Shown in pieces: positions 24,601-33,423 of a DNA stretch of 64,000 nt (position 1 is its first letter; each line of letters starts with the position of its first letter). Source of the DNA: CBDTTW01 sp965363675 (GTDB lineage Bacteria; Bacteroidota; Rhodothermia; Rhodothermales; DASSAV01); NCBI GenBank assembly GCA_965363675.1, contig CBDTTW010000001.1, positions 1 through 64,000 of the forward strand, read 5' to 3'. The position numbers were made by a program, and so were the translations under genes. A model generated the notes under the pieces. It did not search any database. It worked only from the letters and a program-made list of their open reading frames with translations, and was not told the origin of the DNA.

Positions 24601-24966
24601 ATGGAGTGGCGACAAGTCGAACTGGACGCAGGGAAGATATCGGCGGGCGCGTATCACGCCCTCTGCCGGCGTTTCCAGCGGGCATTCATCCATGCCGGAG
24701 CGCCGCAGACCATGGCGCTTTTTACCGGCATGACGCCGCAGGGCGGCCGAATGGTATACTTCACGCCGGAATGCACGGGCCTGGTGCAGGAGCTGCTCGA
24801 AGAGCACGCCGCGCGCCCCTGCGGCCGCCCGCGCGCCGGAACGGTCACGTTGATCTACGGCGTCCCCGGCGTGGAGCAGCTATTGCTTTACGACCCCCCG
24901 CTTCCCGTTTTTCCCGAGCCCTGCTCCCGTCCGGACGCGCGGCAGTTTCGCCCGGCCGCCGCCTGA
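24601..24966 (+). CDS. hypothetical protein
   Basis: 121 residues, alpha/beta mixed: MEWRQVELDAGKISAGAYHA, MALFTGMTPQGGRMVYFTPE, then VTLIYGVPGVEQLLLYDP and a Pro-rich tail. No signal peptide or known motif. Located 54 bp upstream of the OmpR-type response regulator gene and on the same strand, so possibly part of one transcript. I do not recognise the family. Confidence 0.6.
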   Translation: MEWRQVELDAGKISAGAYHALCRRFQRAFIHAGAPQTMALFTGMTPQGGRMVYFTPECTGLVQELLEEHAARPCGRPRAGTVTLIYGVPGVEQLLLYDPPLPVFPEPCSRPDARQFRPAAA

Positions 24967-25020
24967 GGCGCTTCCGCTCCCCACACCCCTTTTATACCTT
25001 GCACACCCGGTTACCACTCT

Positions 25021-25737
25021 ATGAACGATCACAGCATCGACCAACGCCTTCTCGTCGTCGAAGATGACCCACAGCTCAGCGCCGGACTCTCGATGTTCCT
25101 GGAGGCGCAGGGGTTCGACGTGACCCTGGCGACCGACGGGGACCGGGGTATGGAACAGGCGCTGGCGCTGCCCGGCTACTCGCTGATGATCCTGGACGCG
25201 CGTCTGCCCGGCAAAAGCGGCTTCGACATTCTCCGCGAAGTGCGCAACAAAGGCGTCAGCACGCCCGTGCTGATGCTCACCGGCCTCGGCGGCCACGAGG
25301 ACAAGATGCGCGGCTTCGACCTGGGCGCCGACGACTACCTCACCAAGCCGTTTTCGACGGATGAGCTGCTGGCGCGCGTGCAGGCCATCCTCCGCCGCCG
25401 TCAGGTGGCCGCTGAAGACGAAACCGGCTCGTTCGACGTAGGCGGCCTGCGCGTGGACATCTCCGCCCGCGCCGTCACCCGCGACGGCAAGCCGGTTGAC
25501 CTGACCGACCTGGAGTTTCGCCTGCTGCGCTACATGATCGTCCACCGCGGGCGCACCGTGAGCCGCACCCAACTGCTCCGCGACGTGTGGCAGCTTCCCG
25601 GCGATGTGGAGACGCGCACCATCGACCGCCACGTGAACGCCCTGCGCAAGGTGATGGACGGCGAGGACGAAGAAAGCTGGCCCATCCGCAGCGTCTACGG
25701 GATCGGCTACAAACTCGTCGGAGCCGAGAAAGCATAA
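25021..25737 (+). CDS. OmpR-family response regulator (orphan)
   Basis: 238 residues. Receiver domain with acidic pair in LVVEDDPQL, phosphoacceptor Asp59 in LMILDARLPG, Thr87 in LMLTG and Lys109 in LTKPF. C-terminal winged helix: FDVGGLRVDISARAVTRDG, LTDLEFRLLRYMIVHRGRTV, TRTIDRHVNALRKVM, SVYGIGYKLV. No histidine kinase gene is adjacent; a GNAT acetyltransferase gene follows at a 26-bp gap. Targets unknown. Confidence 0.95.
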   Translation: MNDHSIDQRLLVVEDDPQLSAGLSMFLEAQGFDVTLATDGDRGMEQALALPGYSLMILDARLPGKSGFDILREVRNKGVSTPVLMLTGLGGHEDKMRGFDLGADDYLTKPFSTDELLARVQAILRRRQVAAEDETGSFDVGGLRVDISARAVTRDGKPVDLTDLEFRLLRYMIVHRGRTVSRTQLLRDVWQLPGDVETRTIDRHVNALRKVMDGEDEESWPIRSVYGIGYKLVGAEKA

Positions 25738-25763
25738 GCCTCGATACGACGCCGCCCGCCCCC

Positions 25764-26195
25764 ATGCCCGAATCCCCCGTCGTGGCGACGCTCGCCGGCG
25801 CGGAAGAAGCGCTGCGGGCGTACCCCGTGATGCGGCAGCTCCGGCCGCACCTCAGCCCCGAGCAGTACGCCGCCGCCATGCGCCGCATGATGGCGGCGGG
25901 CTACCGCCTGGCCGTCGTGGAAGCCGGCGGAGAGGTCCGGGCGGCGGCGGGCTACCGCATCGACGAGATGCTGCACCGGGGCTTGGCGATGTACGTCGAT
26001 GACCTCGTGACCGACGAGCGCCGGCGCTCGGAGGGCTACGGCAAACTCCTGCTCGACTGGCTCAAGCAGACGGCGCGGGCGGCGGGCTGCCGCGAGCTGC
26101 ACCTCGACTCGGGGGTGCAGCGCGAGGGCGCGCACCGCTTCTACTTCCGCGAGGGGCTCGGGATCAGCGCCTACCATTTCCGCATCACGCTCTGA
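25764..26195 (+). CDS. GNAT-family N-acetyltransferase
   Basis: 143 residues from ATG 25764. Core motif A/B is readable: MYVDDLVTDERRRSEGYGK (acetyl-CoA pyrophosphate loop region with RRSEGYGK), LLLDWLKQTARAAGC, LHLDSGVQREGAHRFYFREG. The typical acyl-CoA binding loop Q/R-x-x-G-x-G/A is present as RRSEGYG. Substrate unknown. Probably co-transcribed with the preceding response regulator gene. Confidence 0.85.
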   Translation: MPESPVVATLAGAEEALRAYPVMRQLRPHLSPEQYAAAMRRMMAAGYRLAVVEAGGEVRAAAGYRIDEMLHRGLAMYVDDLVTDERRRSEGYGKLLLDWLKQTARAAGCRELHLDSGVQREGAHRFYFREGLGISAYHFRITL

Positions 26196-26298
26196 AAGCG
26201 CGCGCGCTGAATATTAACCGGTTCAGCGTTGACTCTGGCGGCGCGCGCGTCGAAATTGTCGGGGTGACCTGACCGACCCTACCGACGAGGTTTTCCCC

Positions 26299-27765
26299 AT
26301 GCGCACCCTCTCCCGCGTCGCCGCCTGTGCGGCGCTTTGTTTCGTGCTGGCGGCCGGCAGCGGCTGCAAAAGCTCCGGCGGCTGGCAAACGCTTTTCGAC
26401 GGCAAGAGCATGAAAGGCTGGCGAGCGAGCGAGCACCCCGACGCCGTGAGCGTCCGGGACGGCGCGCTCGTGTGCCAGGGCGAGCGCGCGCACGTGTTTT
26501 ACGTCGGCTCCGACGCCGAGGCCCCCATCTACAAGGATTTCGAGTTTCAGGCCGAGGTCAAAACCTCGCCGGGCGCCAACTCGGGCATCTACGTGCACAC
26601 CGCCTACCAGGACGCCGACTGGCCCCGGCGCGGCTTCGAGGTGCAGGTCAACAACACCGCCAAGGGCGAGGGCGACTACATCGAGCGCAAGAAGACCGGC
26701 AGCCTCTACGGCGTCCGCAACCTCTACAAGCAGATCGTTGAGGATGAAGAGTGGTTCACGATGCAGATACTGGTCTCGGGCCGCCGCATCGTGACGCGCG
26801 TCAACGGGGAAACCGTAGCGGACTATGTGACGCCGGAGCCTGCGGGCGCAGGGCGCGCGCTCACGGGCGGCACGTTTGCCATCCAGTGCCACGACCCCGG
26901 AAGCCGCGTGGCGTACCGCAACATCCGGGTGCGGCCGCTGCCCGCAGGCGCCGACCTCGGCCCGGCGCCCGCCCCCGTGCAGGATGCCGTGTACGACCAG
27001 ATCATGAAGCTCAACGCTTCCAACTTCCCGCTCATCGACTTCCACGTGCATCTCAAGGGGGGCATTACGCTCGACCAGGCCCTGGCGAAGTCGCGCGAGA
27101 CGGGCATCAACTACGGCATCGCCCCGAATGCGGGCCTGCACTTCCCCATTCAGAACGACGCGCAGATCTACGCCTTCCTCGACAGCCTCAAGGGCAAGCC
27201 GGTATTCGTCGGCATGCAGGCCGAAGGGCGAGAGTGGGTGAACATGTTCTCGCGCGAGGCGATCTCCCGGTTCGACTACGTGTTTACGGACGCCATGACG
27301 TTCACCGACGACGAGGGCAAGCGCATGCGCATCTGGCTCGACGACGAAGTGGGCGAGATCCGCGACCCGCAAGCCTTCGTGGATATGTATGTGGACCGCA
27401 TCGTCAAGGTGCTTACGAACGAGCCCATCGACATCTACGTCAACCCCACGTTCCTGCCGACGGCTATTGCCAAGCAGTACGACGCCCTGTGGACGAACGC
27501 GCGCATGGACAAGGTGATTGCCGCCGCCGTGCAAAACAAGCGCGCCATCGAGATCAACAACCGGTACCGCATCCCGAGCAAGGCGTTTTTGCAGCGCGCG
27601 AAGGATGCCGGCGTCAAGTTCTCCTGCGGCACGAACAATGCCGGAGCCGAGCTGGGGCGCGCCGAGTACTGCCTGGAGATGATCCAGGCCCTCGACCTGA
27701 AGCCGGAGCACATGTTCATGCCGAAAAACACCCGTTACTTGCAGGGCTCGGTGGCGCGCAACTAA
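26299..27765 (+). CDS. DUF1080 (3-keto-disaccharide hydrolase-like) lipoprotein fused to an HxH-type domain
   Basis: 488 residues. Lipoprotein signal with Cys23 in AAGSGC. Residues ~28-212 are DUF1080, a lamin-G-like beta-sandwich: GWQTLFDGKSMKGWRA, FQAEVKTSPGANSGIYVHT, GSLYGVRNLYK and RNIRVRPL. Residues ~240-488 form a second domain starting FPLIDFHVHLKGG (Asp247, His249, His251), then VGMQAEGREW, FDYVFTDAMTF, and SCGTNNAGAELGR, the look of a metal-dependent PHP/amidohydrolase-like barrel. DUF1080 proteins include 3-keto-glycoside hydrolases; joining one to an HxH domain in a single lipoprotein is unusual. Export implies periplasmic or outer-membrane action on a sugar derivative. Confidence 0.8.
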   Translation: MRTLSRVAACAALCFVLAAGSGCKSSGGWQTLFDGKSMKGWRASEHPDAVSVRDGALVCQGERAHVFYVGSDAEAPIYKDFEFQAEVKTSPGANSGIYVHTAYQDADWPRRGFEVQVNNTAKGEGDYIERKKTGSLYGVRNLYKQIVEDEEWFTMQILVSGRRIVTRVNGETVADYVTPEPAGAGRALTGGTFAIQCHDPGSRVAYRNIRVRPLPAGADLGPAPAPVQDAVYDQIMKLNASNFPLIDFHVHLKGGITLDQALAKSRETGINYGIAPNAGLHFPIQNDAQIYAFLDSLKGKPVFVGMQAEGREWVNMFSREAISRFDYVFTDAMTFTDDEGKRMRIWLDDEVGEIRDPQAFVDMYVDRIVKVLTNEPIDIYVNPTFLPTAIAKQYDALWTNARMDKVIAAAVQNKRAIEINNRYRIPSKAFLQRAKDAGVKFSCGTNNAGAELGRAEYCLEMIQALDLKPEHMFMPKNTRYLQGSVARN

Positions 27766-27815
27766 GCCGCCCGCCGAACCTCCGCCCGACCCTCCAGCCC
27801 CTGCCCCAGGGAACG

Positions 27816-27854
27816 AACCGCGCAGCCTTGCGTAAGGCTCGCGGTTTTCGTTTT
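27816..27854 (+). terminator. terminator after the DUF1080 fusion gene
   Basis: Hairpin AACCGCGCAGCCTT - GCGT - AAGGCTCGCGGTT (one bulge) followed by TTCGTTTT, 50 bp past the stop and just before the arginine decarboxylase start. Confidence 0.85.
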
Positions 27855-27868
27855 CAGCCCACGCCTGC

Positions 27869-29839
27869 ATGATTCCCGCCTCCGCCGACCCGACCACCCT
27901 TGCCGACTCCCGGCCGCAGTCGCCCGAGGCGGCGGAAGCGGTGTACCACGTGCGCGAGTGGGGAGCGGGCTATTTTTTCGTGAACGACGAGGGCCATGCC
28001 GCCGTGCGCCCCGAGGCCGCGCAAAAGCTCGCCATCGACATCTACGACGTGGTGCAGGAACTGCGTTCGAGCGGGGCGCCCTTGCCGCTGCTGATCCGCT
28101 TCAACGATCTGCTTCATACGCGCGTAGCCCGGCTGAACGAGTCGTTCCGGCAGGCCATCCAGCGCACGGCCTACCGAAGCCGCTACGAGGGCGTGTTTCC
28201 GGTGAAGGTGAATCAGCTCCGCGAGGTCGTCGAGGAGATCCTGGAAGCCGGGGCGAGCTACCGCTACGGGCTGGAGTGCGGCTCGAAGGCGGAGCTGGCC
28301 GCCACGCTGCCCTACGTCGCCTCGAACGAGATGCTGTTGATCTGCAACGGCGCCAAGGACGAGCCGATGATGCGGCTCATGCTGGCGGCGCAGAAGCTCG
28401 GCAAAAACGTACTGCCTGTGCTGGAGCGCCAGGACGAAATCCGGATGCTGAGCCGCCTGGCCCGCGAGGCCGACGTAGACGCGCGCTTCGGCGTGCGCGT
28501 GCGCCTGGCGACGGCGGGCGCGGGGCTGTGGTCCGAAAGCGGCGGCGAGCACTCGAAGTTCGGGCTTTCGCTGGCCGAACTGACGGCGCTCGTGGAGCGG
28601 CTGCGCGCCGAGGGGCGCGCGCACCAGCTCCGGCTGCTGCATTTCCACCTCGGCAGCCAGATCGCCGACCTCTCGAACGTCCGCGAAGCCGTGGAGGAGG
28701 GGGGGCGGCTCTATGCGGAGTTGTACCGGCGCGGCATCTGGCTGCATTACCTCGACATCGGCGGAGGGCTGGGCATCAGCTACGAGGCGGGCAACCCCGA
28801 CGCGCCCGGCAGCATCAACTACGGCCTGGACGACTATACGCACGCCGTGATCTCGGCGCTCAAGGAAGTCTGCGACCGTGAGGGCGTGCCGCACCCGATT
28901 GTCGTCTCGGAAAGCGGGCGCGCCGTGGCCGCCTTTCACTCGGTGCTGATCGTAGAGGCCATCGACGTGCGGCGGCAGGCCGTCGAGGAGCTTCCGGCGG
29001 CAGGGGTGGATGCCGAGGCCACGCGGCGTATGCATGCGCTGGAGCAGGCCGCCGCCGACGCCGCCGACGCCGAAGCCCTCGCAGCCCTGCGCCGCGCCTC
29101 GGCGGCGCTGCACCAGAGCGCCCTGGCGCAGTTTCGCAAAGGCGCGCTGACGCTCGAGGAGAAAGCCGCCTTCGACCTGCGTCACCGCGCCTTCCTCCAG
29201 GCGCTCCGCGCGCAGGCCGAGGCGCTTGCTCTCGAAGAACTGCCGCCCGACCTGGCCGATTTGCCCCTGCACGAGCCCGACCACTACCTCTGCAATTTCT
29301 CGGTCTTTCGCTCGCTCTCGGACTACTGGGCCATCGGCCAGCGCTTCCCGATCATGCCGATCCACCGGCTGCTCGAAGCGCCCGCCCGGCGCGGCAAGCT
29401 CGTCGATCTCACCTGCGACTCGGACGGGCAAGTCACCGACTACATATCGCGTACGGGCCATAAGCATTTCCTGGAGTTGCACCCGCTCGACCCCCGCGAG
29501 CCGTACTTCCTCGGCATTTTCCTGACGGGCGCCTACCAGGACATCATGGGCGACATGCACAACCTGTTCGGCCGGGTCACGGAGGCCCACGTCTACGCCG
29601 ACGCCGAGGAGCCGCAGAACTTCTACGTCGAAACCATCCTGCCGGGCGCGCTCATCGAGGAGCAACTGGCCTTGGTGCAGTACTTCCCGAACGACCTGGA
29701 GCGGCGCATGGGCAAGATGATCCAGGCCGGGGTGCGCGCCGGGGTGCTGCGGCCCAAGGAGGGCGTGGCGATGCTGGAGCAGTACCGCCGCGTGTTCCGC
29801 GAGTACACGTACATGAACACCTCCCGCACGGAAGAATAG
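27869..29839 (+). CDS. speA: biosynthetic arginine decarboxylase
   Basis: 656 residues, the length of SpeA-type enzymes. PLP-dependent fold III: the PLP lysine is Lys113 in GVFPVKVNQ, followed by YRYGLECGSKAELAATL, LHFHLGSQIADLSNV, and the glycine-rich phosphate loop YLDIGGGLGISYEAG. The C-terminal substrate region includes LVDLTCDSDGQVTDYI with the catalytic Cys. It converts arginine to agmatine for polyamine synthesis. No agmatinase or agmatine deiminase gene is nearby. It starts 103 bp after the DUF1080 gene, beyond a terminator, so it probably has its own promoter. Confidence 0.95.
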   Translation: MIPASADPTTLADSRPQSPEAAEAVYHVREWGAGYFFVNDEGHAAVRPEAAQKLAIDIYDVVQELRSSGAPLPLLIRFNDLLHTRVARLNESFRQAIQRTAYRSRYEGVFPVKVNQLREVVEEILEAGASYRYGLECGSKAELAATLPYVASNEMLLICNGAKDEPMMRLMLAAQKLGKNVLPVLERQDEIRMLSRLAREADVDARFGVRVRLATAGAGLWSESGGEHSKFGLSLAELTALVERLRAEGRAHQLRLLHFHLGSQIADLSNVREAVEEGGRLYAELYRRGIWLHYLDIGGGLGISYEAGNPDAPGSINYGLDDYTHAVISALKEVCDREGVPHPIVVSESGRAVAAFHSVLIVEAIDVRRQAVEELPAAGVDAEATRRMHALEQAAADAADAEALAALRRASAALHQSALAQFRKGALTLEEKAAFDLRHRAFLQALRAQAEALALEELPPDLADLPLHEPDHYLCNFSVFRSLSDYWAIGQRFPIMPIHRLLEAPARRGKLVDLTCDSDGQVTDYISRTGHKHFLELHPLDPREPYFLGIFLTGAYQDIMGDMHNLFGRVTEAHVYADAEEPQNFYVETILPGALIEEQLALVQYFPNDLERRMGKMIQAGVRAGVLRPKEGVAMLEQYRRVFREYTYMNTSRTEE

Positions 29840-29957
29840 CGGCCGCTGCGATAACGTAAACAAGGCGTTACGCAAAGCCCCCGGCGCAACCGCGCGCGCA
29901 GTCGGCGCTTAAAGAAAGGAGAGACGCTTTTCCTTTCCGCCCAAGCCCCGCACGCTC

Positions 29958-30116
29958 ATGCCCCGTGGACGCCTGATCGGCCTCATTATCGGCCTTGCCT
30001 TCCTGGCCCTGGCGCTGGCCTTCTTCAAGTCCTGCCGTGAATCCGACGGCGACATCGAGGTCAACGGCGCCGGCGCCCCGATCAGCAGCGCCACCGGGCG
30101 AAGCTGGAACGTCTGA
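29958..30116 (+). CDS. 52-residue single-pass membrane peptide
   Basis: ATG 29958 to TGA 30116. The sequence begins MPRGRLIGLIIGLAFLALAL, one hydrophobic span flanked by Arg/Lys, then a short polar tail with a Cys (FKSCRES) and Gly/Ala-rich end. The composition (positive-inside then TM) is coding-like. There is no strong ribosome binding site next to the ATG; AGGAGA lies about 35 bases up, so the start is uncertain. Function unknown. Confidence 0.45.
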   Translation: MPRGRLIGLIIGLAFLALALAFFKSCRESDGDIEVNGAGAPISSATGRSWNV

Positions 30117-30276
30117 GCGCAGGGACTTTCCCGTTCCTAAGGTCGGGAGGCGCAAAGTTTTTCTTTTTTGACCTTAGCTCCGGAATTCGTTAGAACAACG
30201 GAACAGGTTCATGGAATCTCAACACGGCAACGGCTGCTACAATCTGATAGCGTAGTTCAATCGGGGGAGCAAGACC

Positions 30277-30537
30277 ATGATAGAGTTACTGGTACTGATG
30301 GTAGGAGCCATGCCCTTCATCATCGGGCTGCTGGCCTTGCGCAAGATGCGCAAGCGCAACGACACCGGCTCCGACGATATGCCGCCGCCGCCCGACCCGC
30401 AGCCGCCGCTCCCGCTGCTGCCTTCCACCCCGGAGACGCGCCGCAGCCATCGCCACCGACCCGTCATGACGGACCGCGGGCCGGCGCCCAAGGCGCGCGT
30501 CGCAGCCCCCGGCTGGAGCCACCGCGTCCGGTGCTGA
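30277..30537 (+). CDS. small membrane protein with Pro-rich tail
   Basis: 86 residues. GGGGGAGC stands 6 bases before the ATG. Residues 1-22 form one membrane span (MIELLVLMVGAMPFIIGLLA), then Lys/Arg-rich RKMRKRN, then a proline cluster (MPPPPDPQPPLPLLP) and a basic C-terminus. No family recognised. A terminator follows 72 bp after the stop. Confidence 0.5.
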   Translation: MIELLVLMVGAMPFIIGLLALRKMRKRNDTGSDDMPPPPDPQPPLPLLPSTPETRRSHRHRPVMTDRGPAPKARVAAPGWSHRVRC

Positions 30538-30608
30538 CGGCTATGCGCCCCCGACATTCGCCGCAGTCGCTGCGGCCATGCCGGCGGCGCACGTAGAACG
30601 CTGACCCC

Positions 30609-30645
30609 AACGGGGAGCCTGAGCCTTCAGGCTCCCCGTTGCGTT
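30609..30645 (+). terminator. terminator between convergent genes
   Basis: Perfect hairpin AACGGGGAGCCTGA...TCAGGCTCCCCGTT followed by GCGTTTCTT on the plus strand. The stop codon of the convergent minus-strand DsbA-like gene lies inside the stem/loop. Confidence 0.8.
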
Positions 30646-31277
30646 TCTTGCAGCGCCTGTTCGATGGCCTGCTCGAACACTTCGGCGGACTGCGCCCCCG
30701 AGATGCCCAGGCGGCCGTGAAGGATGTAGAACGGCACGCCCCGGATGCCGAACTGCGCCGCCGTGCGCCCGCTCTCGCGGACGGCCTCGGCGCCGTCGTC
30801 GCTTTCGAGGTAGCGCGCCGCGATCTCAGCCTTGATGCCGACTTCGGAGGCCAGGCGCACCAACTCGGCAGGGTCGTTCAGGCGGGCCCCTTCGCCGAAG
30901 TAGGCGCGGAACAGGCGCTCCGCCATTTCCGGCCCCAGGCCCAGGCGCTCGGCCAGCAGCACCAGCCGGTGCGCGTCGAGCGTGTTGGGGGCCGTGGCGA
31001 CGCGCTCGAAGTCGAACAGGCAGCCCTCGGCGGCGCCGAGGGTCGCCACCTGCTCGAACATGGCGGCGGCGCGGTGCAGGCCGCCGAACTTTTCCTCGGC
31101 AAAAGCGCGCCACGGAAGGCCCTCCGGGGGCAAGTCGGGTTGCAACTGGAACGGTCGCCAGCGGCGCTCGGCGCGGAGGTCCTCGCGGCGGGCCAAAGCG
31201 GCTTCCAGGCGTTTGTCGCCGATATAGCACCACGGGCAGGCAATGTCGGCAAACACATCGATGCGAAGAAGCGGCAT
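30627..31277 (-). CDS. DsbA/FrnE-family oxidoreductase
   Basis: 216 residues. Thioredoxin-fold with N-terminal VFADIACPWCYIGDKRL, the CPWC active site of the FrnE/2-hydroxychromene carboxylate isomerase branch. The helical insertion and cis-Pro loop are present (FGIRGVPFYILHGRLGISGA). No signal peptide, so cytoplasmic. FrnE-like proteins act as disulfide isomerases or oxidoreductases; polyketide links known elsewhere have no support here. It is 26 bp from the upstream NAD(P)-binding protein gene on the same strand, so it likely belongs to that transcript. Confidence 0.88.
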   Translation of the reverse strand: MPLLRIDVFADIACPWCYIGDKRLEAALARREDLRAERRWRPFQLQPDLPPEGLPWRAFAEEKFGGLHRAAAMFEQVATLGAAEGCLFDFERVATAPNTLDAHRLVLLAERLGLGPEMAERLFRAYFGEGARLNDPAELVRLASEVGIKAEIAARYLESDDGAEAVRESGRTAAQFGIRGVPFYILHGRLGISGAQSAEVFEQAIEQALQETQRGA

Positions 31278-31303
31278 GGGATCTCGGGGGATAAGGGCGC
31301 GCG

Positions 31304-31945
31304 CTAGTAGCTGACCATCGGGGCCTCATGCATGAAGCTGCGCTGCCGGACGGCGGCGAGCATGAAGTCTGCCACGTCGGCGCGGGAGATAGAGGCGAGC
31401 GCGCCGAGGCGCAGGTAGCCGGTGCGGTACACGCCTGTGCGGGGGCCATTGGTCAGGCGGGGCGGGCGCACGGCCGTCCAAGCGAGGTCGGACTGGCGCA
31501 GCCGTTGCAGCGCCTGCTCGAAGTCGGCCATGACGGCGTGGGCGAACGGCTCCGCGAAGGCTTGCAAAATCTGCCTGGAGGCCGGGGGCGGCGGGTCGAG
31601 CGGCATGGGCGCCCCGGCGCCGAGCATCATGACGAGCCGCAGCACCTTCCGGCGCTTCATCGCCTCGATGAGGCAGTCGGCGGCGCCTTGCATGAGGTTG
31701 GGCGGGCTGCCGGGGCGGCGGCCGATCACCGAGAGCACGGCATCGGCGCCCTCGACGGCGTCCTCCACGTCCTGAAGCTGCATCACGTCGGCGGTCCAGG
31801 GCTCCATGCACTCGTGCGGGGCGAGCCTCATGCGGCTGACGTCCCGTGCGACGGCCCGTACGTGCAGCCCCGTCTCAAGGGCCTGCTGCACCAGGCAGCC
31901 GCCCGTGCGCCCCGACGCGCCGAAGACGACGATGCGCTCAGCCAT
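31304..31945 (-). CDS. NAD(P)H-binding protein (NmrA/BLVRB-like SDR)
   Basis: 213 residues. An atypical SDR with N-terminal RIVVFGASGRTGGCLVQQAL (GxxGxxG nucleotide motif), VEGADAVLSVIGRRPG, and a C-terminal VADFMLAAV. No YxxxK catalytic pair is evident, as in flavin-reductase/NmrA-type sensors. It overlaps the upstream DUF6069-like membrane protein gene by 8 bp and is followed by the DsbA-like gene, so a three-gene unit. Confidence 0.85.
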   Translation of the reverse strand: MAERIVVFGASGRTGGCLVQQALETGLHVRAVARDVSRMRLAPHECMEPWTADVMQLQDVEDAVEGADAVLSVIGRRPGSPPNLMQGAADCLIEAMKRRKVLRLVMMLGAGAPMPLDPPPPASRQILQAFAEPFAHAVMADFEQALQRLRQSDLAWTAVRPPRLTNGPRTGVYRTGYLRLGALASISRADVADFMLAAVRQRSFMHEAPMVSY

Positions 31946-32408
31946 GGGCTGCCGGGGTTTCCGAGCGGCGCGGCGCGTACCACACCAGCCCGAGCACGAC
32001 GGCCGCCACGGCGATGTGCATCACGTTGAGCGCCACGAGCATTTTGACCGGGGCCGCCGGAATGCCGAGGGGCATGGCAAAGGATACCAGCAGCAGCAGC
32101 AGGGCCAGGCCGGTAAAAATGCGCCGCGCGCCGGTCAGGAAGCGCCGCATGAGGGCATAGAGCAAAACGCCTCCGGCGGCCGTGACGGCAGAGCTGACGA
32201 CTACGGGCGCGAGCGTGATGGGCGCCCCCGCGTTCGGCACGATCACCTCTTGCGGGATCATGTCCAACGCAAGGAAGACGTAGTACAGCACACCGTTCAG
32301 GACAATGGCCCCGGCGACGGCGGCCGGGACCAGCCCGACAAGGGGCAGGGAGCGGGGAGGCGCTGCGGCAGAGGGCATGGCAGTTCGCATCGGTTGGGGC
32401 CTTTGCAT
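31938..32408 (-). CDS. four-TM membrane protein (DUF6069-like)
   Basis: 156 residues with four predicted membrane spans: PLVGLVPAAVAGAIVLNGVL, APVVVSSAVTAAGGVLLYAL, IFTGLALLLLLVSFAMPLG and VMHIAVAAVVLGLVWYA. The spacing matches small membrane proteins of the DUF6069 type found beside NAD(P)H-binding proteins. Start choices are ATG 32408, 32390 or 32378; none has a clear ribosome binding site. Function unknown. Confidence 0.7.
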   Translation of the reverse strand: MQRPQPMRTAMPSAAAPPRSLPLVGLVPAAVAGAIVLNGVLYYVFLALDMIPQEVIVPNAGAPITLAPVVVSSAVTAAGGVLLYALMRRFLTGARRIFTGLALLLLLVSFAMPLGIPAAPVKMLVALNVMHIAVAAVVLGLVWYAPRRSETPAAHG

Positions 32409-32543
32409 GATACTGACGTTTATATCCGCGAAAATTGCATCCCCAGCGCCGTCGTAGGCATGTTACATTTCGGCTCCGGCGCAAGCGGCGCGCTCGTTGG
32501 CCGGGGCGGCTTTCCATTTTCATCGGCTATCGGGGCATCCCTC

Positions 32544-33407
32544 ATGAGCGCTTCTTCCATCCTGATCACCGGAGCCACCGGCAACGTCGGCCTGGAAACG
32601 GCGCGCCTCCTGGCCGCTCGGGGCGTCGCCTTCACGGCGGCGGCGCGCGCGCCCGAGCGCGCCGCAGGCGTGCTGCCGCCGGCCGCGCCGGCCGTGGCGT
32701 TCGACTTCGAGAAGCCCGAGACGTTCGAGCCGGCTTTGCAAGGCGGGCGCAAGGTGCTGCTGGTGCGTCCGCCCGCCATCTCCGACATCGAGGCGACGGT
32801 GCAGCCGTTCCTCGCGGCGGCCGAGCGCGCCGGGGTCGAGCACGTCGTGTTTCTCTCGCTGCTCGGCGCCGAACGCATCAAGGTCGTGCCGCACCGCCGC
32901 ATCGAGGAGGCGCTGCTGCGCGGCGGCATGGCCCATACGTTTCTGCGAGCCAGCTTTTTCATGCAGAACCTGACGACCACCCACCGCGACGACATCCGGC
33001 GGGGCGAGATCGTCGTGCCGGCAGGGAGCGGCCGCACCAGCTTCATCGACGTGCGCGACATCGCGGAGGTAGGGGCGGCGGCGCTTCTGGAGCCGGGGCA
33101 CGCCGGCAAAGCGTACGAGCTGACCGGCGCCGAAGCGCTGCGCTACGACGAGGCGGTCGCCATCCTCTCCGACGTGCTCGGGCGCACGATTCGCTACCGC
33201 CGCCCTTCGCTCATGCGTTTCGCCCGGCACATGCGCCGCGAGGGACACCCGTGGGGCTTCATCCTGGTGATGGCGGGCATCTACACCACGGCGCGCCTCG
33301 GCCTGGCCGCCGAGGTCGCGCCGGACGTGCAGCGGGTGCTGGGGCGGCCGCCCATCTCCTTCCGGCAGTTCGCTGAGGACTACCGTGAGGCGTGGGCGCC
33401 CGCCTGA
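32544..33407 (+). CDS. NmrA-family NAD(P)-binding oxidoreductase
   Basis: 287 residues from ATG 32544 (MSASSILITGATGNVGLETA); the frame is open far upstream, but that sequence is antisense to the membrane protein gene. Motifs: GATGNVG nucleotide loop, VEHVVFLSLLGAERIKVVPH, RASFFMQNLTTTHRDDI, and TSFIDVRDIAEVGAAAL, as in QOR2/NmrA proteins. It probably reduces a quinone or senses NADP(H). It diverges from the 31304-32408 pair. Confidence 0.88.
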   Translation: MSASSILITGATGNVGLETARLLAARGVAFTAAARAPERAAGVLPPAAPAVAFDFEKPETFEPALQGGRKVLLVRPPAISDIEATVQPFLAAAERAGVEHVVFLSLLGAERIKVVPHRRIEEALLRGGMAHTFLRASFFMQNLTTTHRDDIRRGEIVVPAGSGRTSFIDVRDIAEVGAAALLEPGHAGKAYELTGAEALRYDEAVAILSDVLGRTIRYRRPSLMRFARHMRREGHPWGFILVMAGIYTTARLGLAAEVAPDVQRVLGRPPISFRQFAEDYREAWAPA

Positions 33408-33423
33408 AAAGTCTCTGCCAAGC

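Noticed and set aside
27854..29875. 673-codon frame antisense to speA
   Set aside because: The opposite strand carries an unmistakable SpeA with its PLP lysine; the antisense product is low-complexity.
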